NCBI GenBank assembly: GCA_946699065.1
Contig: CAMPDV010000014.1
Span: 496,001 to 560,000, forward strand
Direction of reading: 5' to 3'
Length of the DNA stretch: 64,000 bases
DNA from: Loxodes magnus
Lineage: Eukaryota; Ciliophora; Karyorelictea; Loxodida; Loxodidae
Notes under the pieces: generated by a model
Seen by the model: only the letters and a program-made list of their open reading frames with translations
What the model was told of the DNA's origin: nothing
Databases searched by the model: none
In this document: one piece after another, positions 13,078-25,592 of the stretch
How positions within the stretch are numbered: the stretch's first letter is position 1
How the letters are laid out: each line of letters starts with the position of its first letter
Translations under genes and position numbers: made by a program

Positions 13078-13713
13078 TTAGCAAAAAACATTGATTTGCT
13101 AGATATCTTTCATTTCTAATTATATGATATTTTTCACTTTCTATTTAAACTTAAAATTTACGTTCCAATTTAAACTTAAAATTTACGTTCCAATTTAAAC
13201 TTAAAATTTACGTTCCATTTTAAACTTAAATTTACGTTCCTTAAATATGGATACTATATCTTTTAAAGCATAATTTTGGTTTTATTCTTATAAAAAGTGA
13301 CTTCATACTAAAATGATATTTTTTTCCAACTAGTATGTGTATGAAATAAGTATCTAGCTTACACTTACTTTTGGTCTTGAATTTCCTGCTAGCAATAATA
13401 AGGTTTATATGGTTTTATGTTTTTTTATAAGTTTAGCAGATATAAGTAAATATATTATGTAAGTTAAAAAATTATATCTCTAATTATATGCTATAGGATA
13501 TATCTTACTCAGTTGCTATAAGTAATCTCTTTTTTAACATACATTATACTTATAACAAAGATTAGCATAGTAAGTATAGTATCAATGGTATTAACTATAT
13601 TTAACATTTAAAGCTATTATCAACTTTAAAAATAATTGAATATATGAATACTATACTATGAAAACTCATTATCATGCTAGAAAACAATAATTTAAAAATA
13701 AAATGTTCTATCA

Positions 13714-14073
13714 TCAAAATATTCTTAATTTCTTTGACTTGTTATAACCATTTTGATAACAACGAACACAAAGACCTTTCGCATACATATTATGTTTTGT
13801 ATGTTTACACTTGGTAGCTTTTTATTATCTTCCTTTCTTATGATAACAATCATTACACATATTTTTGGCATAATGTTTTCTATTTTTATGAGGACATTTA
13901 CTTATCTACATAATACTCTTATTCTTTATACTCGTTTCATTCTATATAGCACATATTTCTTCTGTCATTAATTAAGGAACTATTTTCATTGAAGGTATTG
14001 AAGGTAAAACTTTACTTAGAGGCCATTGATTTCCAAATTCGAGTTGCTGATTCGATACTATTAAACTAGGCAT
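13714..14073 (-). CDS. Two-module CxHx10CxxC protein, array copy 11 (upstream region lost)
   Basis: The coding sequence is complete and appears identical to the other ten. Homology to the unit ends only 54 bp upstream of the ATG, at 14127. The 25-bp subrepeats and the rest of the upstream spacer are missing and replaced by a T-rich tract. If those subrepeats drive transcription, this copy may be silent; alternatively it could be the founder copy with its own flank. Confidence 0.8.
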
Positions 14074-14127
14074 TTAGCAAAAAACATTGATTTGCTAGAT
14101 ATCTTTCATTTCTAATTATATGATATT

Positions 14128-17099
14128 AAGTCTATTTAAATTTTTTCACTAATATATTTTTAATTTTTTTTTTTTCATCGTTTATTTTTTCTTAATTTTT
14201 CGAGTTTTTTTCTTTTTATTATATATCTTGTTTAATTTTTTTTTTATATATATTTTGATTTTTTTTTAAATTATTTTTCTTTTTTCTTTATTCTTTTTTT
14301 AAATTTCTTATTTTTTCTGTTTTTACTTCACTTTATCTGCGTTTTTTTTTTCATATTCCAAAATCTGCTCTTAGTTTTCATATATTTACTTATTAATCAA
14401 TAATTTTGTAGATTTTTTTTTTCCATTCTTTTTTTCTCTTTCTATTTCTATTTAATCCATTTTATTTTCTAAGTTTTATTATATTTTAATTATTTTTTTT
14501 TATTAAGATAGTTTTTATTCTTTTACAAAACACTAAATCATTCTTTTCGATTTAATGTTTTTTTTTTTTTTTTTTTCATTTAATTTTATTACTACTCTGA
14601 ATGAATTATTTTGTTTGTTTTTTTGATTTTTTTAAGCTTATTGTCTACAGTTGAGTTTACTTTTCTTTTAGCATATTTCTTTAGATTTTTTAACTCGCTA
14701 TTTAGTAAATAAGAATTTTTTTTTTAAATTTAAGATTTAATACAGAAGACTCTTTTTTTATCTTCTGCTCTTAAGAGTTCATCAAAAATCTGTTTCTTTT
14801 ATCCAGCCTTTTTTTATATAATTTTTTTTAATTTTGGATATGATTGAAATTTTTATTTTATTAAATTTTTAAAGCCATTGCTTTTTATATTTTTTTTATA
14901 CCTTAATAGATTTGACATTTTTAAATTTTAAATCATTTTTAAAGCAATCCTTTTTTTAATTTTATGATAAAACTAAATAATTTTTAGATATAAATTAATT
15001 TTTAATTATAAATTAATTTTTATGAAAAATTATCCATCGGATTATTCTTTTATTTTAAAAGTTATCTCTCAAAAAGTTTTTTTTTTAATTTTCGTTATGA
15101 TTTAGAAATAACTTAAAAAAAAGCAAAAATTTAATTTTAATTTTTTTTATTATCTTCGGCCCTTTTTTAGAATAACTTACTTAGACAAAACCTTTATTTA
15201 GATTGATATAATTTTTATCATGCTAAAATATATAAAATTTTATTTTTTTATTATATTTTAGTATTTAATTTAAAGAAATTTCTTTTTATTAAACTAAAAT
15301 ACTATAAATATAAAATAAAGTATAAAAATAAAAGAAAAAGAAAAAATAATTTTAATAAATATAAACTTAAATTTATTTATTTGAACTTAGTCATATCATT
15401 ATAGCTATTATAATTTAAAATATTTTCTGAAAATGCAATTTTATATATAATCAAATGATTTATTTTTTTATATAGAATTAAAAGATAAAAATATTTTTAT
15501 AATCGCTTTTAGATAAATTTTATTTATTATATGATATTAAAAATTTTAATTAATAAAATTAGAAATAATTACAAATTTTTATTTTTTTTTTTTGAAAAGA
15601 TAAGTTTTAAGCTTAACAAATTCAATTTCATAATAAATAAATTGATTTATAAGAAGTTATTCAATAAAATTTTTAATTTTATGGCATTCTTTATGTAATA
15701 TTATATGTGATTTTTAAAATCTTAAAATATTTCAAAAATAATACAATTTTATAAGTTTTAATTATTTAAATATATTAAAATAAATTTATTTAAAGTCCTC
15801 TATTATTTTTAAATATCTTATTTTTTAATTTATTTAATTAGGAAATTTTATTAATACTTAAAATATTTGATTTAAATTATTTAATCAAATAAAATATCAA
15901 TTTTTCTTTTATAAATTAATTATTACAACTAAAGATAGCAATAACTACTTATTAAGATGAGTTAAGAATTTTTATATTGCATTATTTTATTTAAAAATTG
16001 CCTCGGTTGCAAAATTATTAAAGATTAAGATGAAAACGAAAAAATATATTTAATTAAACATTAAATTAATCATAAAATGCTTAAAGCAAATTTATATTTT
16101 TCTCATTTTTTGTAAAGGTATATAAAAAGATATCTTTTAGACATGTTTTCAAACAGTTAAGAGAGAAAAATATTAAATTAAAAAAATTAATTTTTAAATG
16201 ATGATTGATAAACTTATTTAAAGATAGAATAAAGAACAATAGAGTAATATTAGTTTAAACTTATAAAATAAATATACATTTAGTTGATCACTAAAGAAGA
16301 TCAAATATTTTTTAATATCATCTCTTTTTCATTTAATTTATGATTAAAATACTCCTTAGATACGTGTTCTTTTTTAATATCACTTTTATAATTCATCAAA
16401 ATTTAAAAAATTTATTTTATTAATAAAACTTAATGTACATTTGCATTAGACATTAAAACTTAGATTTATTTAGATTTAAATTTAAAACTTTAGCAGATTA
16501 AAATTATTATTTTATTTTTTAATTAATAATAAAATAAATATTAAATAAGAAAAAATTTTAAAATTAATAAAATTATGAGTTTGATTAATTCTTTAATAAT
16601 ATAAGTTTTTTTCAATTTTTAATTTTCTCAGTTAGACTCTTTTTTATTTTTTAAATATATTATTTTATTGACATTATTAATTTAATATCTATATTGCTTA
16701 TAAACTATTTAATATAAAATTTAATCTTATTACTTAAATAAAGTTTAAAAATAAGATATCTAAATTAAAAATTTAAGCAAATCTTAATGAATTTAAATTA
16801 AAAAAAATGTCTTATACTAATATTTTAAATTTCTTTAATTTATCTTGATAATTTTTTTATTAATGATTATAATTAAGACTTATAATAAAATAAAAATTTT
16901 TTATTAAATTTAAGCAAATTTTATTATTAAAAAGTAATATAATTTATAACTTTTTAGTTTTTAATGAAAATTGAGATTCCAATTTAAAAATGAGAGTTTT
17001 TTTGCAAGGCTTTTATAACTAATGAGATAAACATTAGCTTAAATTTTGATGTTAAAAATTTTAATAAATCATTACTTTTTAAATAAATAAATAAATTTG
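14128..17099. other. T-rich then AT-rich stretch, no gene recognised
   Basis: From the array end to about 15.2 kb the + strand is dominated by long T runs with few A runs, a clear strand asymmetry. From 15.2 to 17.1 kb the A and T content is more balanced. No protein motif, RNA gene or shared repeat was seen. Confidence 0.5.
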
Positions 17100-17105
17100 A
17101 TTATA

Positions 17106-17585
17106 GAGCGCGTAGCACTCTCATTGGTGCGCAGCTCTTTAAAAAAGAAGTTTCATACTGACAAGAATGTTTGTTACTGATAAAATTATAAGCCACTGGT
17201 AGATCTTGTACAATACTGGTATAATTATTCAGTACTGATAAAAATGTTCAATACTGATATAATTTAAGAATACTTGTAATCTTGTCTACTTGTTGGAGGT
17301 CCAAGGACGTGGCAGGATTGTGTCTCATTGTATCACCAAAGCAGAGGACGACATATGTCAATTATGGGTACTTAAATTCTCCACCTCTGATGAAGCTCGC
17401 AATATTATTTCTTTTTAGTTCCAGAATTAAATTAAATTTAAATTGAGCCAGTGCCGAAGGTCTAAGAATCTTATGTCTCGAGGCCCAACCAAAGTAGAGG
17501 AAGACATAAAGTCGATTATGGGTACTTAACTTCCCTGACCTCTGATGAAGATGACCTTGTTGTTCACCTTCAAACAACTATGGCG
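17106..17585 (-). repeat. Dispersed repeat family B, copy 1, with internal duplication
   Basis: Closely matches 39681-40010. Read on the minus strand it has a GC-richer 5' part, then about six imperfect ~20-bp repeats built on TATCAGTA(C/T)TGAA (about 17150-17270), then the shared 32-nt hairpin (17106-17137) and an (AAAT)n-like flank. Unlike copy 2, the outer part is present twice: a block around the words CAAAG(C/T)AGAGGA and ATTATGGGTACTTAA appears near 17335-17390 and again near 17500-17550, with unrelated AT-rich DNA between. No protein was recognised. Confidence 0.8.
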
Positions 17586-17903
17586 GTTAAAAAATATTAT
17601 TTAATAAAATCCTTTTATTTATTAATTACTAATTTAATTTTAATTTGTTGTTATTATAATTTTTTATTTATTTTATTAAATTATATAATAGTTAATAACT
17701 AGGAAATTTCATTTATTTTCTATTAATATAAAAGATTTTAGCAAACTTTAAATGGTCTCTATTAAATTTAATTGAATTCATATTTGCTTTAATAAATTTT
17801 TTAACTTTTAGTATTTTTTTAAAGAGATCTATTATATTAAAAGACTTAAAGATAGAATAAAAATATAGATTCTTACTTCTATTTTAAATTAAAATTTCCA
17901 AGA
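17586..17903. other. AT-rich stretch, nothing recognised
   Basis: Low-complexity A/T sequence between repeat B and the SINE-like element. Confidence 0.5.
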
Positions 17904-17921
17904 TATTTAATCAAATTTCAT

Positions 17922-18232
17922 TAATTAATTAATTTCAACTTAAAGAGTTTTGGACTGCAACTTCTTACAGTTTTACGACCCCAACACTCTCTTCATGGGA
18001 TAACGGGGATATCCTGTTGCTTTCGAAAAGCAGCTGCCAGGGAGCTTCATCGCTATGGGCAGCCAGGCTTCAAGCCCCTATCAGGAGTGGATAATCAAAA
18101 GGAAGGCGTTCCCTTGCAAAGGTTGACTTTGACCAGGGACTTTCTCAGCGACAGGAAAGGAACTTGTTCCTAGCCATAAAACCAGAAAGTATGATTCAGA
18201 AGGTCAATCTCATCTCCCACCATCTTTTTAAT
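17922..18232 (+). mobile_element. SINE-like element, copy 1, with 18-bp TSD
   Basis: A ~310-bp element, much richer in GC than its surroundings and over 90% alike by eye to those at 24211-24522 and 38393-38699, which are inverted relative to this one. It is flanked by perfect 18-bp direct repeats TATTTAATCAAATTTCAT at 17904-17921 and 18233-18250. Target-site duplications of 16-18 bp that differ between copies, with no coding potential, fit a SINE moved by target-primed reverse transcription. In this orientation it ends with TTTTT, a possible pol III stop. The parent RNA was not identified. Confidence 0.85.
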
Positions 18233-18439
18233 TATTTAATCAAATTTCATATTTTAACATTTTTTAAATAAATAAATCATGCATTTATTAACTAAAATTT
18301 AGCAAATAGGAAATTAAAAAAAGCTTATGAATTATTAAATAATATTCATTTAAGATTCAAAAATTTGGCTTACTTAAGAGAAAAGGATTTGATTTCGGGA
18401 AATCGTTAAGTACAATACATAAGATCCTCACGAGAAGTT

Positions 18440-18754
18440 ATGCTTGAGGATTGATCTTCTCCGCCTAATCTTTAGACAACGCCAAATCACCATCAACTCT
18501 ACAATTTAATGCAGACATTGAAAAATATTAGACTCAAATCATCCTTATCAAAATCTCATCTTTCCAGAATAATTAAATTACTGATTACCTCGCGAAAAAA
18601 TCCAAATGTTGCAATTAACCAAAATAATAACATGAATTTAAGCTTTTTGTACAATTCCCCTTCAGTGTCATATAAGGATATTAATAAGAATATTTATGAA
18701 AATAAATATAAAATTTAAAAAATAGTACTTTAGCATAAGAAAAATAAATGCTGA
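18440..18754 (+). CDS. Possible gene fragment just downstream of a SINE
   Basis: In one frame, with UAR=Gln and UGA=Trp, the sequence from about 18270 to 18754 gives a protein-like composition with many charged and polar residues. A part near 18500-18600 is rich in Lys, Arg, Ser and Leu. The only in-frame ATG is at 18440; coding-like sequence before it has no start and runs back towards the SINE insertion ending at 18250. It may therefore be a gene whose 5' end was damaged by the insertion. The last UGA is at 18752. No family was recognised, and openness is meaningless under this code, so the call rests on composition only. Confidence 0.3.
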
Positions 18755-19169
18755 CTTAAATTAAGATAATTATGCTTTTAAAGCTGTAGTTTGATTATAT
18801 CCTTTCTTAAAATAATAACTTTTTATTTTAGAATGTTTTCTATTTAATGAGAATATTTAGTAGAAAGTTTAACTAAAATTGGAGAATAAATTATCTTATT
18901 TATTCTTATGCTGAAAAACTAAATTTACTTTTTTTCAATAAATTTATTTTGAAAATGTTTGATTTTCGTGATATTTAAGCAAACTTTTTTTTCAAATTAT
19001 AATTATAATAACTTAAAAAAAATAAATAAACTTTCTTTATTTTTATTTTTCTTATCTATATTTTTTTAATTTTTTGGATAGTTATAAATCCTTCGATTGA
19101 TCATTATTCCAGATTTTTTATTAATTAATTTGCTTATTTTTATATAAATAATAAATAAATATGATTATA
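18755..19169. other. AT-rich stretch, nothing recognised
   Basis: Low-complexity A/T sequence ending in an ATAA-type simple repeat that borders repeat A copy 2. Confidence 0.5.
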
Positions 19170-19565
19170 GGGCGTGTGGAGCCTCGTTGGCAAGAAGCTA
19201 TTTCAATATTAATATTTAATAAAAGTGTGCTCATACTTCTTGTTGTTATTCTATTTCTCCAATGAATCACGTCAGCTTCTCCAAACGGGTAATCTGCTTA
19301 TTAAAAATTATTCTTGAAGCCCGAATTAAATGTTCCAGTCTTCTTGAATAAGATCTAAATAAAAATTAGTAATTAATTAATTAGTAGGCCCTTCAGTCAA
19401 ACTTTCATACTGAAAGTAAGAACTCTCGGCAAGTTAGGCTTGTCTCTTCCGAGCTTGTCCACCCTTTCACTTGGTGGCATCTAATTCAAAGATAATAGTA
19501 ATTTAATATACACTGAACCAGATTACTTACTAGTTCTCCTGATCACAACCGACGTCCGAATATAT
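19170..19565 (-). repeat. Dispersed repeat family A, copy 2
   Basis: Colinear with 1-372 but clearly diverged, roughly 75-80% alike by eye. At its low-coordinate end it has a degenerate version of the 32-nt hairpin (19170-19200) beside an (ATAA)n-like tail. It is therefore a different element body carrying the same kind of end as repeat B and the zinc-knuckle element. No conserved reading frame was recognised. Confidence 0.7.
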
Positions 19566-22109
19566 ATAAAAAAAGCAAGTTTATATACAAATTAATTTGA
19601 ATCTAAAAAATTATTTCGTCTTTTTTTAAATAAAAAAAAACTAATAATTTTAGTTTAAAGATTATTTATTATTGAAAAGAATAACTACCGTTTTAATTAT
19701 TTAATTTTTATAAGAATTCAATTATAATTAATCTAGTTTTTAGTGCTTATAATAATAATTATTTTTTTAATTTGATTAGCTATAGACTTTTTATTAATAA
19801 AGATCTTGTTTGTAGAGAGAATTGTAAATTGCCTATAATTTAGTTATTTATTTAAATATTTAAACTTGGATCATAATTTTTTTAAGTTTATAATATATTA
19901 ATTAAATTTAAGTGAAGAACATAAACAAATAATATCATTTAAAGCCTAAATTTACAATATCAAGATCAAATTTGAATTGCTAAAGATTAAAATCGTAAAA
20001 TATTTAGTCTACCTTTTTAAAGATATAAAGTTAATTTAAAAAATTAAAATTTAGAGACATTTGAAATCTATCGAATACTTATATCTCTTATAGATAATAA
20101 AAAATTTATGTTTACTTTTCTAGTACTTTTTTTGAATAAATAGTTAATTTTCTTATTTTTATGTCAAGAATAATGCTGAAAATTTTTGATTAACTCATTT
20201 ATTTTTATAAATAAATTAAAATTTATTTACTTTTATATAATCTACTAAGAATATTCTTTTGTTTCTTTAATTTTTAAAACTTTTTTTAATTCTTAAAATT
20301 AATAAAAAAATTATAAATATAGTTAATTAAATTCTAATGCTTTCTCACAATAATAAAGACTTAAATAATTTTATTTAAAATAATTTTTAGGCTAATAAAG
20401 TTAAAATAGTTATGTAATTAAACTAGTTCTTAAAAAATAAATTAAACATTATTAGAGTGTGATTTAAATTTCCTAGCTATATAAGTTAATATGTATTATA
20501 AAAATTTTAAAGTAGATGCTAGAATTCTAAAAGTCTTGAAACTATTAAAATTCTGCTAGAACTTTTAGCTTTTTTCATCTTAATTTAAATTATTTCTAAA
20601 TTTATATATCTAAAATAAAAAATTAAAGTGGAAGTATTAAAGATTTTTATAAATAAGAAAAAGCTATTAATTAACATATTTTTATTGATTCTTATCTTTC
20701 ATTTTAAAATCTGTTTTATGTTTGGCCTTTTGCTCTTCGGCTAATATAATTAATCTACTTATTTAAATCCAAACTTAGAAAAAAAATGAAAGTCATTAAT
20801 AAAAAATTATATAACTCAATTATTGTTAAATTTTATACTGAAAAATCAAAAATTTATAATTTTATTTATATATTAAAGAAATATAAAAAAATTATTATCT
20901 CCTTAATATTTAAGTTTTATTTATAAGTTATCAAGTATTAAAATTCTATTTTAAAGGTCAAGAATAATCCTATACTGTAATTCCCTTTAAAGAAATTATT
21001 AAAAGAGACAAAATATAAATAAGGTTAAAATGCTAATAAGAATATTTCATAACTAATTTATTTTTAATTAATTTATTAAAATTAATTTCATATTTGAATG
21101 AACTTTCTTTTTTAGTTGAATAAGTTGTTAAATTTATAAATGTTTTTGGAGACTTTACAATTAGATGATTGAAAATTATTTTAATTTAAATAAAATGGTT
21201 ATTGTTAAGCATAATATTTAATTGTTTCTTTATAAATTATTTCTAAATTCTTTATTTTATTAAATAATATTAAAAGATTTTGCCCAATTATTTAATGTGT
21301 ATTTATAAATATAAATTGAATAAAATTAAAAGGACTTTTATCTACACATTTTTAAGGAGAAAATTATTAATCAATTTCTATAGATTAAAAAATTGTATCT
21401 ATTACATAATTTAAATTATTTCTATTATATATTTACTTTTCCATTTAATAAATAAATCTATTAATTTTAAATTACCCCTTCAATCTTTATTCAATTTTTT
21501 TTAATTTTAGTAATTTTTTTTTACTTTTCAATTATGTTTCCAGTATTTCTAATTTTTTAAATATAAATATATATAATAAAAATAAATTGCAGTTATATTA
21601 TAATTTTTGATTTATTGCAATTTATTTAATAAAAATAATAAAAATAAATTTATGAATATACTTAAAAAATAAATAAATAAAATTATTTATATTTTTATTA
21701 GAATAATAAATTATATCTTTGAAATTGAATAACTTCAATTAAAATGGATTACTTATAACCAATATTTATTACTCATTTATAAAAATATTTATTATTAAAA
21801 ATATTCTTAAATCCTTTTTATGTATATTAAATAATAATAATATATTATATTATAGAGTTTTTTCTGAAAGTTTGAAAATTTTTATTTTATCTTTAATTAA
21901 AAAATATTAGCATTTAAAAGGAGTTAATAGTTTCTATAGTTGACTTTACATACATTAATCTTGAAAATTCCTTCTCTTGAACTAAAAGACGGCTCAGGAC
22001 TTAATTAATACGTATTAATGCTTATAATTTAGATTTTACATATGAGCTTATTTCATCTTAAAGCTACTTTTTGATTTCTAAATTTAATATTATAAAATTA
22101 TTTTTCTAA
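19566..22109. other. AT-rich stretch, no gene recognised
   Basis: Very A/T-rich; no shared repeat, RNA gene or recognisable motif found on either strand. Confidence 0.5.
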
Positions 22110-22985
22110 ATGCAATAAAGATTCAGAAAAGGTTTCTGCACCCTCTCCTCGTAGTAGGAGAGGAAATCGGAAGCTATTTCTCGATAGTCGTCTTCTTAAT
22201 AACCCTAACCTTTTACTTAATAACCTTAATTATCTGAGAAATAAACCAAATACGAGAAACGAAAATAAGTCCAGTAAAAAACACATGTGGAAACACCTAT
22301 GTCGGAAGAAAAGCCTGGGAAGCAAACTGAAATCTGCTCTACATCTGGAAGTTTCTGAATTTAATCCTTCTGGCCAGATGAGCATGGAGTAGCTCATCAA
22401 AGTGGTTCTTAACCTCCAGGAAGATGTTAGAAAAATAAGGAAGGAGAACGAGAAGATAACTGAACAAATCCACCGTGGACTGTAAGATATCTTATACATT
22501 AGGATGGCAAACTAGGAGAGGGAATTTGACTCTCTTTGGAATTTATAGTGAGAATAATTTAGTTAGACGAACTCCTAAGTTCAGAGGATTAAAGATTAGA
22601 GTCAATAGATTGAAAACGTGTTACAAAACCAGCAGAATCCACTGGAGTAGAATCTAAATTCCGATAGGATGGAAATTGAAAAGAACTTTTAAATTTGAAA
22701 TGCAACAAGTACCCAAGGTGAGAAAACTGTGTTATTGTTGCAAGAGCTAATGACATCTATGAAGACTATGCGGCTTTCCAGAATATCAAGGAAGAGACAA
22801 ATTCAAATATCAATAAGGAGAAAGAAAAATTAAATCCGATGTAGAGAAAATGGTAAAGTATACAGAAAAAAATCGAATCTCGAATCTGAAAAACTTGGAG
22901 TAGGAGCAAGAACTAAATAAGGTGTGAGAAGAAAGACAAGAGGAACAAGATTCAAGGGTATTATGACTAGATTCAAGCAAGAAAA
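22110..22985 (+). pseudogene. Decayed zinc-knuckle gag-like ORF (relative of 24674-25591)
   Basis: Begins MQQRFRKGF and matches the N-terminus of the ORF at 24674 along its Ser/Gln-rich first part. The homologous block around SEFNPSGQM (from about 22354) is in the next frame. The zinc knuckle at 22730-22771 (Cys-x2-Cys-x4-His-x4-Cys, with two UGA Trp codons inside) is in the third frame. Two frame changes therefore separate parts that are continuous in the relative, so this copy is broken. The middle part is a predicted coiled coil rich in Gln, Glu and Lys. No polymerase domain follows. Confidence 0.6.
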
Positions 22986-24194
22986 TTATAATTTTAAAAA
23001 TTCTTTTAAGCGATAATTTTTATTGTCACTGACAAACAATTTAAATTAATTAAATTAAATTTTTTCTATATATTAAACCCGTTTTAGTAAGTCATGATTA
23101 AATTAAACCTTTTATTATGCTTCTTTTATTCTTTACATAAATTTGTTTTCTTCATCAACTTTTTTATAATGATGTTGCTTTGACATATATGCAGCATTAT
23201 TTACTTCTTTGTTTTATGATTATTAATTTATTTCTATATCCATAGGTATTTCCTGCTAACTATTGATTCTTTAGTCAATTTCTTATTATTACGTTTTTTT
23301 CTTGAAAGTTATTTTGCTTGATTTTGGAATTAAAAAAAATTAAAACATTGAAGAATTTGAATAAAACATTTATAAATATCATCCATTTTATATTAAAATT
23401 TGAGTTTATATACTTTTTATGCATTCTCTATAGATGAAATTAAAGGTTAAATTCTTGCCTATTTTTTCTTATATTTATTTTAATTTTAATCTTTAATCTT
23501 TGTTATTTTATTTCTAATTATAGATTTAAATTCTTTAATGGACTGATTATGCAAAAAATTTCCGAGCTTACTATCCTTATCTTATTAAAGTAATTATTCA
23601 ATTAAATTAGTTTATTATTCTTATTTTTTAGGCATTTATTTATAGAGATCTGTTATTTATTAAATACCATTTTATTTAATTATAATGGTTTAAGCTAAAA
23701 ATAATTTTTCAAATCTTAGTTTTATAACTTCTTAATTTTTTATTTAGCTATTATCTAAATTAAAATTCGAATATAACTTCCTACTTTATGAAAGATAAGT
23801 ATAAATTCTATAAATAATTAATTTTATTAGATATAGTTTTATGTCTTAAAACATTTGCTAAAATTATTAAATGGAATTATTTGCAACCAAATTTAATTTA
23901 TATTCTTTAAAGCTTTTTGATTATTTTATTAATTATTAAAATAATATGAATTAGTGTATTTAGTAAAAATAGTTTTAGTCTAAGATATTTGAATTTTACT
24001 AATTAATTTTATTTATTTCAAAATTAAATATTCTTAAAAATAGTTTAAAGCATTTGAAAATTTTAGGAGTGAGCAAAATTAATTGATTTAAAAATGAAAA
24101 TGTAATTTAAATAATAAAAGGTAAATTCTAGTAATTTGTATATGGAAGGTATTTTATAATTATGTATAGTTTATTAAAATTAAATTGTATAATA
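22986..24194. other. AT-rich stretch, no gene recognised
   Basis: A/T-rich sequence between a decayed element and the second SINE; no motif seen. Confidence 0.5.
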
Positions 24195-24210
24195 TAATCA
24201 ATAAAGAAGA

Positions 24211-24522
24211 ATAATTAAAAAGATGGTGGGAGCTGAAATTGACCTTCTGAATCATACTTTCTGGTTTTATGGCTAGGAACAAGTTCCTTTCCTGTCGCTG
24301 AGAAAGTCCCTGGTCAAAGTCAACCTTTGCAAGGGAACGCCTTCCTTTTGATTATCCACTCCTGGTAGGGGCTTGAAGCCTGGCTGCCCATAGCGATAAA
24401 GCTTCCTGGCAGCTGTTTTTCGAAAGCAACAAAATATCCCCGTTATCCCATGAAAGGAGTGTTGGGGTCGTAAAACTGCAAGAAGTTGCAGTCCAAAACT
24501 CTTTAAGTTGAAATGAATTAAT
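24211..24522 (-). mobile_element. SINE-like element, copy 2, with 16-bp TSD
   Basis: Inverted relative to copy 1. Perfect 16-bp flanking repeats TAATCAATAAAGAAGA lie at 24195-24210 and 24523-24538. Few differences from the other copies, for example AACAAAATATCC where the third copy has AACAGGATATCC. It stops about 150 bp upstream of the ORF at 24674. Confidence 0.85.
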
Positions 24523-24673
24523 TAATCAATAAAGAAGAGTTTCTTAAATAATTAAAAATTATTTTTATGAAAATATTTTTATGAAATATTAAAATAGCAA
24601 TATAAATTTATATAAATGAGAAGTGAAGATAAATACTTTAAAATTATTACTATAATTTAAAAAGTAATAAAAA

Positions 24674-25591
24674 ATGGTGGAAGTTTTTAAGAAAGGCATC
24701 TATACCACCTCTTCCTAAACCAAAAAGGAAGGGAGGAAGCAGGAAACCACTTCTTGGCAGTCGTCTTCTTCACAACATTAACCCTTTTCTTAATATTAAC
24801 TACCTTAACAATCTGGAATTTAACAAGAAGAACAGAAGAAGGCTCAGAAAAGCAAACATACTGAATCACCGACTTAACTAGAGAAGCCCAGAAAGCAGGC
24901 AAAGTCTGCTTTACATCAGGAGGTGTCGGAATTTAATCCTTCTGGCCAGATGAGAATGGAACACCTCATCCAAGTCGTACTAAACCAACAGGAAGAGGTC
25001 AAGAGACTAAAGAAGGATAACGACAAGCTAATGGAGAATCTAAGCAAGCAAGAGGAAATCGAGTCAAGACTTATATTCTAAGAAAGTGAATTGAGTACAT
25101 TTTAGAACATATCAAAGAGTCAGAACGGCTAGTCCTAAAATTAGCAATAGAAACAGATGGAGCTTGGCAACAAGCTTGGAGAAATAGAAGAGAAACTGTA
25201 ACAGCAAATGAAACTTAATGAGCAAAGAGGTGATCCAATGCTGATAGAGGTAATTGACAAGAAGAAAAAGGCTAAGCCAATCAAAGTAGTTAAAAGGTGT
25301 TACCATTGTAGATCAGAAAAACATAAACGATGAGGATGTGAGTAATTTCTAAACTTTAAGAACCAGTATTGAAGAAATAAAGGAAAAAACAAGCGTAGCA
25401 AAAGAAAAGAGACAACTATAGCAAAAGAAAATTAGAGAAAGACAATTCATGAACTAGTTTGTAAATATTTATAGGAATAAACCTTTATTGTACGGAAGAC
25501 ATAGTTAGAGACAACAAGAACAAGTGGGTTGGAGAGGAGTAGAGACTTATAAACTTTTTTTTAATTCTGGAGCAATCTGGGACCGGCATGA
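24674..25591 (+). CDS. Gag-like protein with zinc knuckle, intact
   Basis: 305 aa when read with UAR=Gln and UGA=Trp, starting MVEVFKKGIY. Residues 1-75 are Ser/Gln/Thr-rich. About 85-200 is a charged, Gln-rich coiled-coil-like region. A classic knuckle Cys-x2-Cys-x4-His-x4-Cys lies at codons 209-222 (25298-25339); its residue before Gly-Cys is a UGA read as Trp. A basic tail follows. Retroelement Gag and ORF1 proteins have this layout and bind element RNA. Relatives are at 22110, 26915 (minus), 30827, 1843 and 37574 (minus); this one and 30827 look undamaged. The stop UGA at 25589 is a choice, since later UGA codons exist; it lies 2 bp before a conserved hairpin. No reverse transcriptase was found. 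Confidence 0.65.
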
Positions 25592-25592
25592 A

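Larger units (their letters stand above)
3504..14127. repeat. 996-bp tandem repeat, 10.67 copies, each with one gene
   Basis: Units start at 3504, 4500, 5496, 6492, 7488, 8484, 9480, 10476, 11472, 12468 and 13464. The first ten are full length and the last stops at 14127 after 664 bp. The units look identical by eye at every place compared, so the array is young or kept uniform by conversion. Each unit holds one minus-strand 119-aa gene, a set of 25-bp subrepeats upstream of it, and AT-rich spacers. The partial last unit keeps the whole gene but loses the subrepeats. Copy number depends on how the assembly handled the array. Confidence 0.97.

Noticed and set aside
3504..14127. Array considered as CRISPR or satellite DNA
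   Set aside because: Unit is about 1 kb, with no alternating spacers, and each unit holds a gene; it is a tandem gene array.
22230..22657. Short standard-code frames on both strands
   Set aside because: They are shadows of the decayed zinc-knuckle ORF, which aligns with its relative at 24674 in the recoded reading.
24211..24522. GAGAAAGTCCCTGG in the SINE-like element resembles a conserved RNase P RNA word
   Set aside because: Only one short word matches, the other conserved regions were not found, and three inserted copies with duplications argue for a mobile element.
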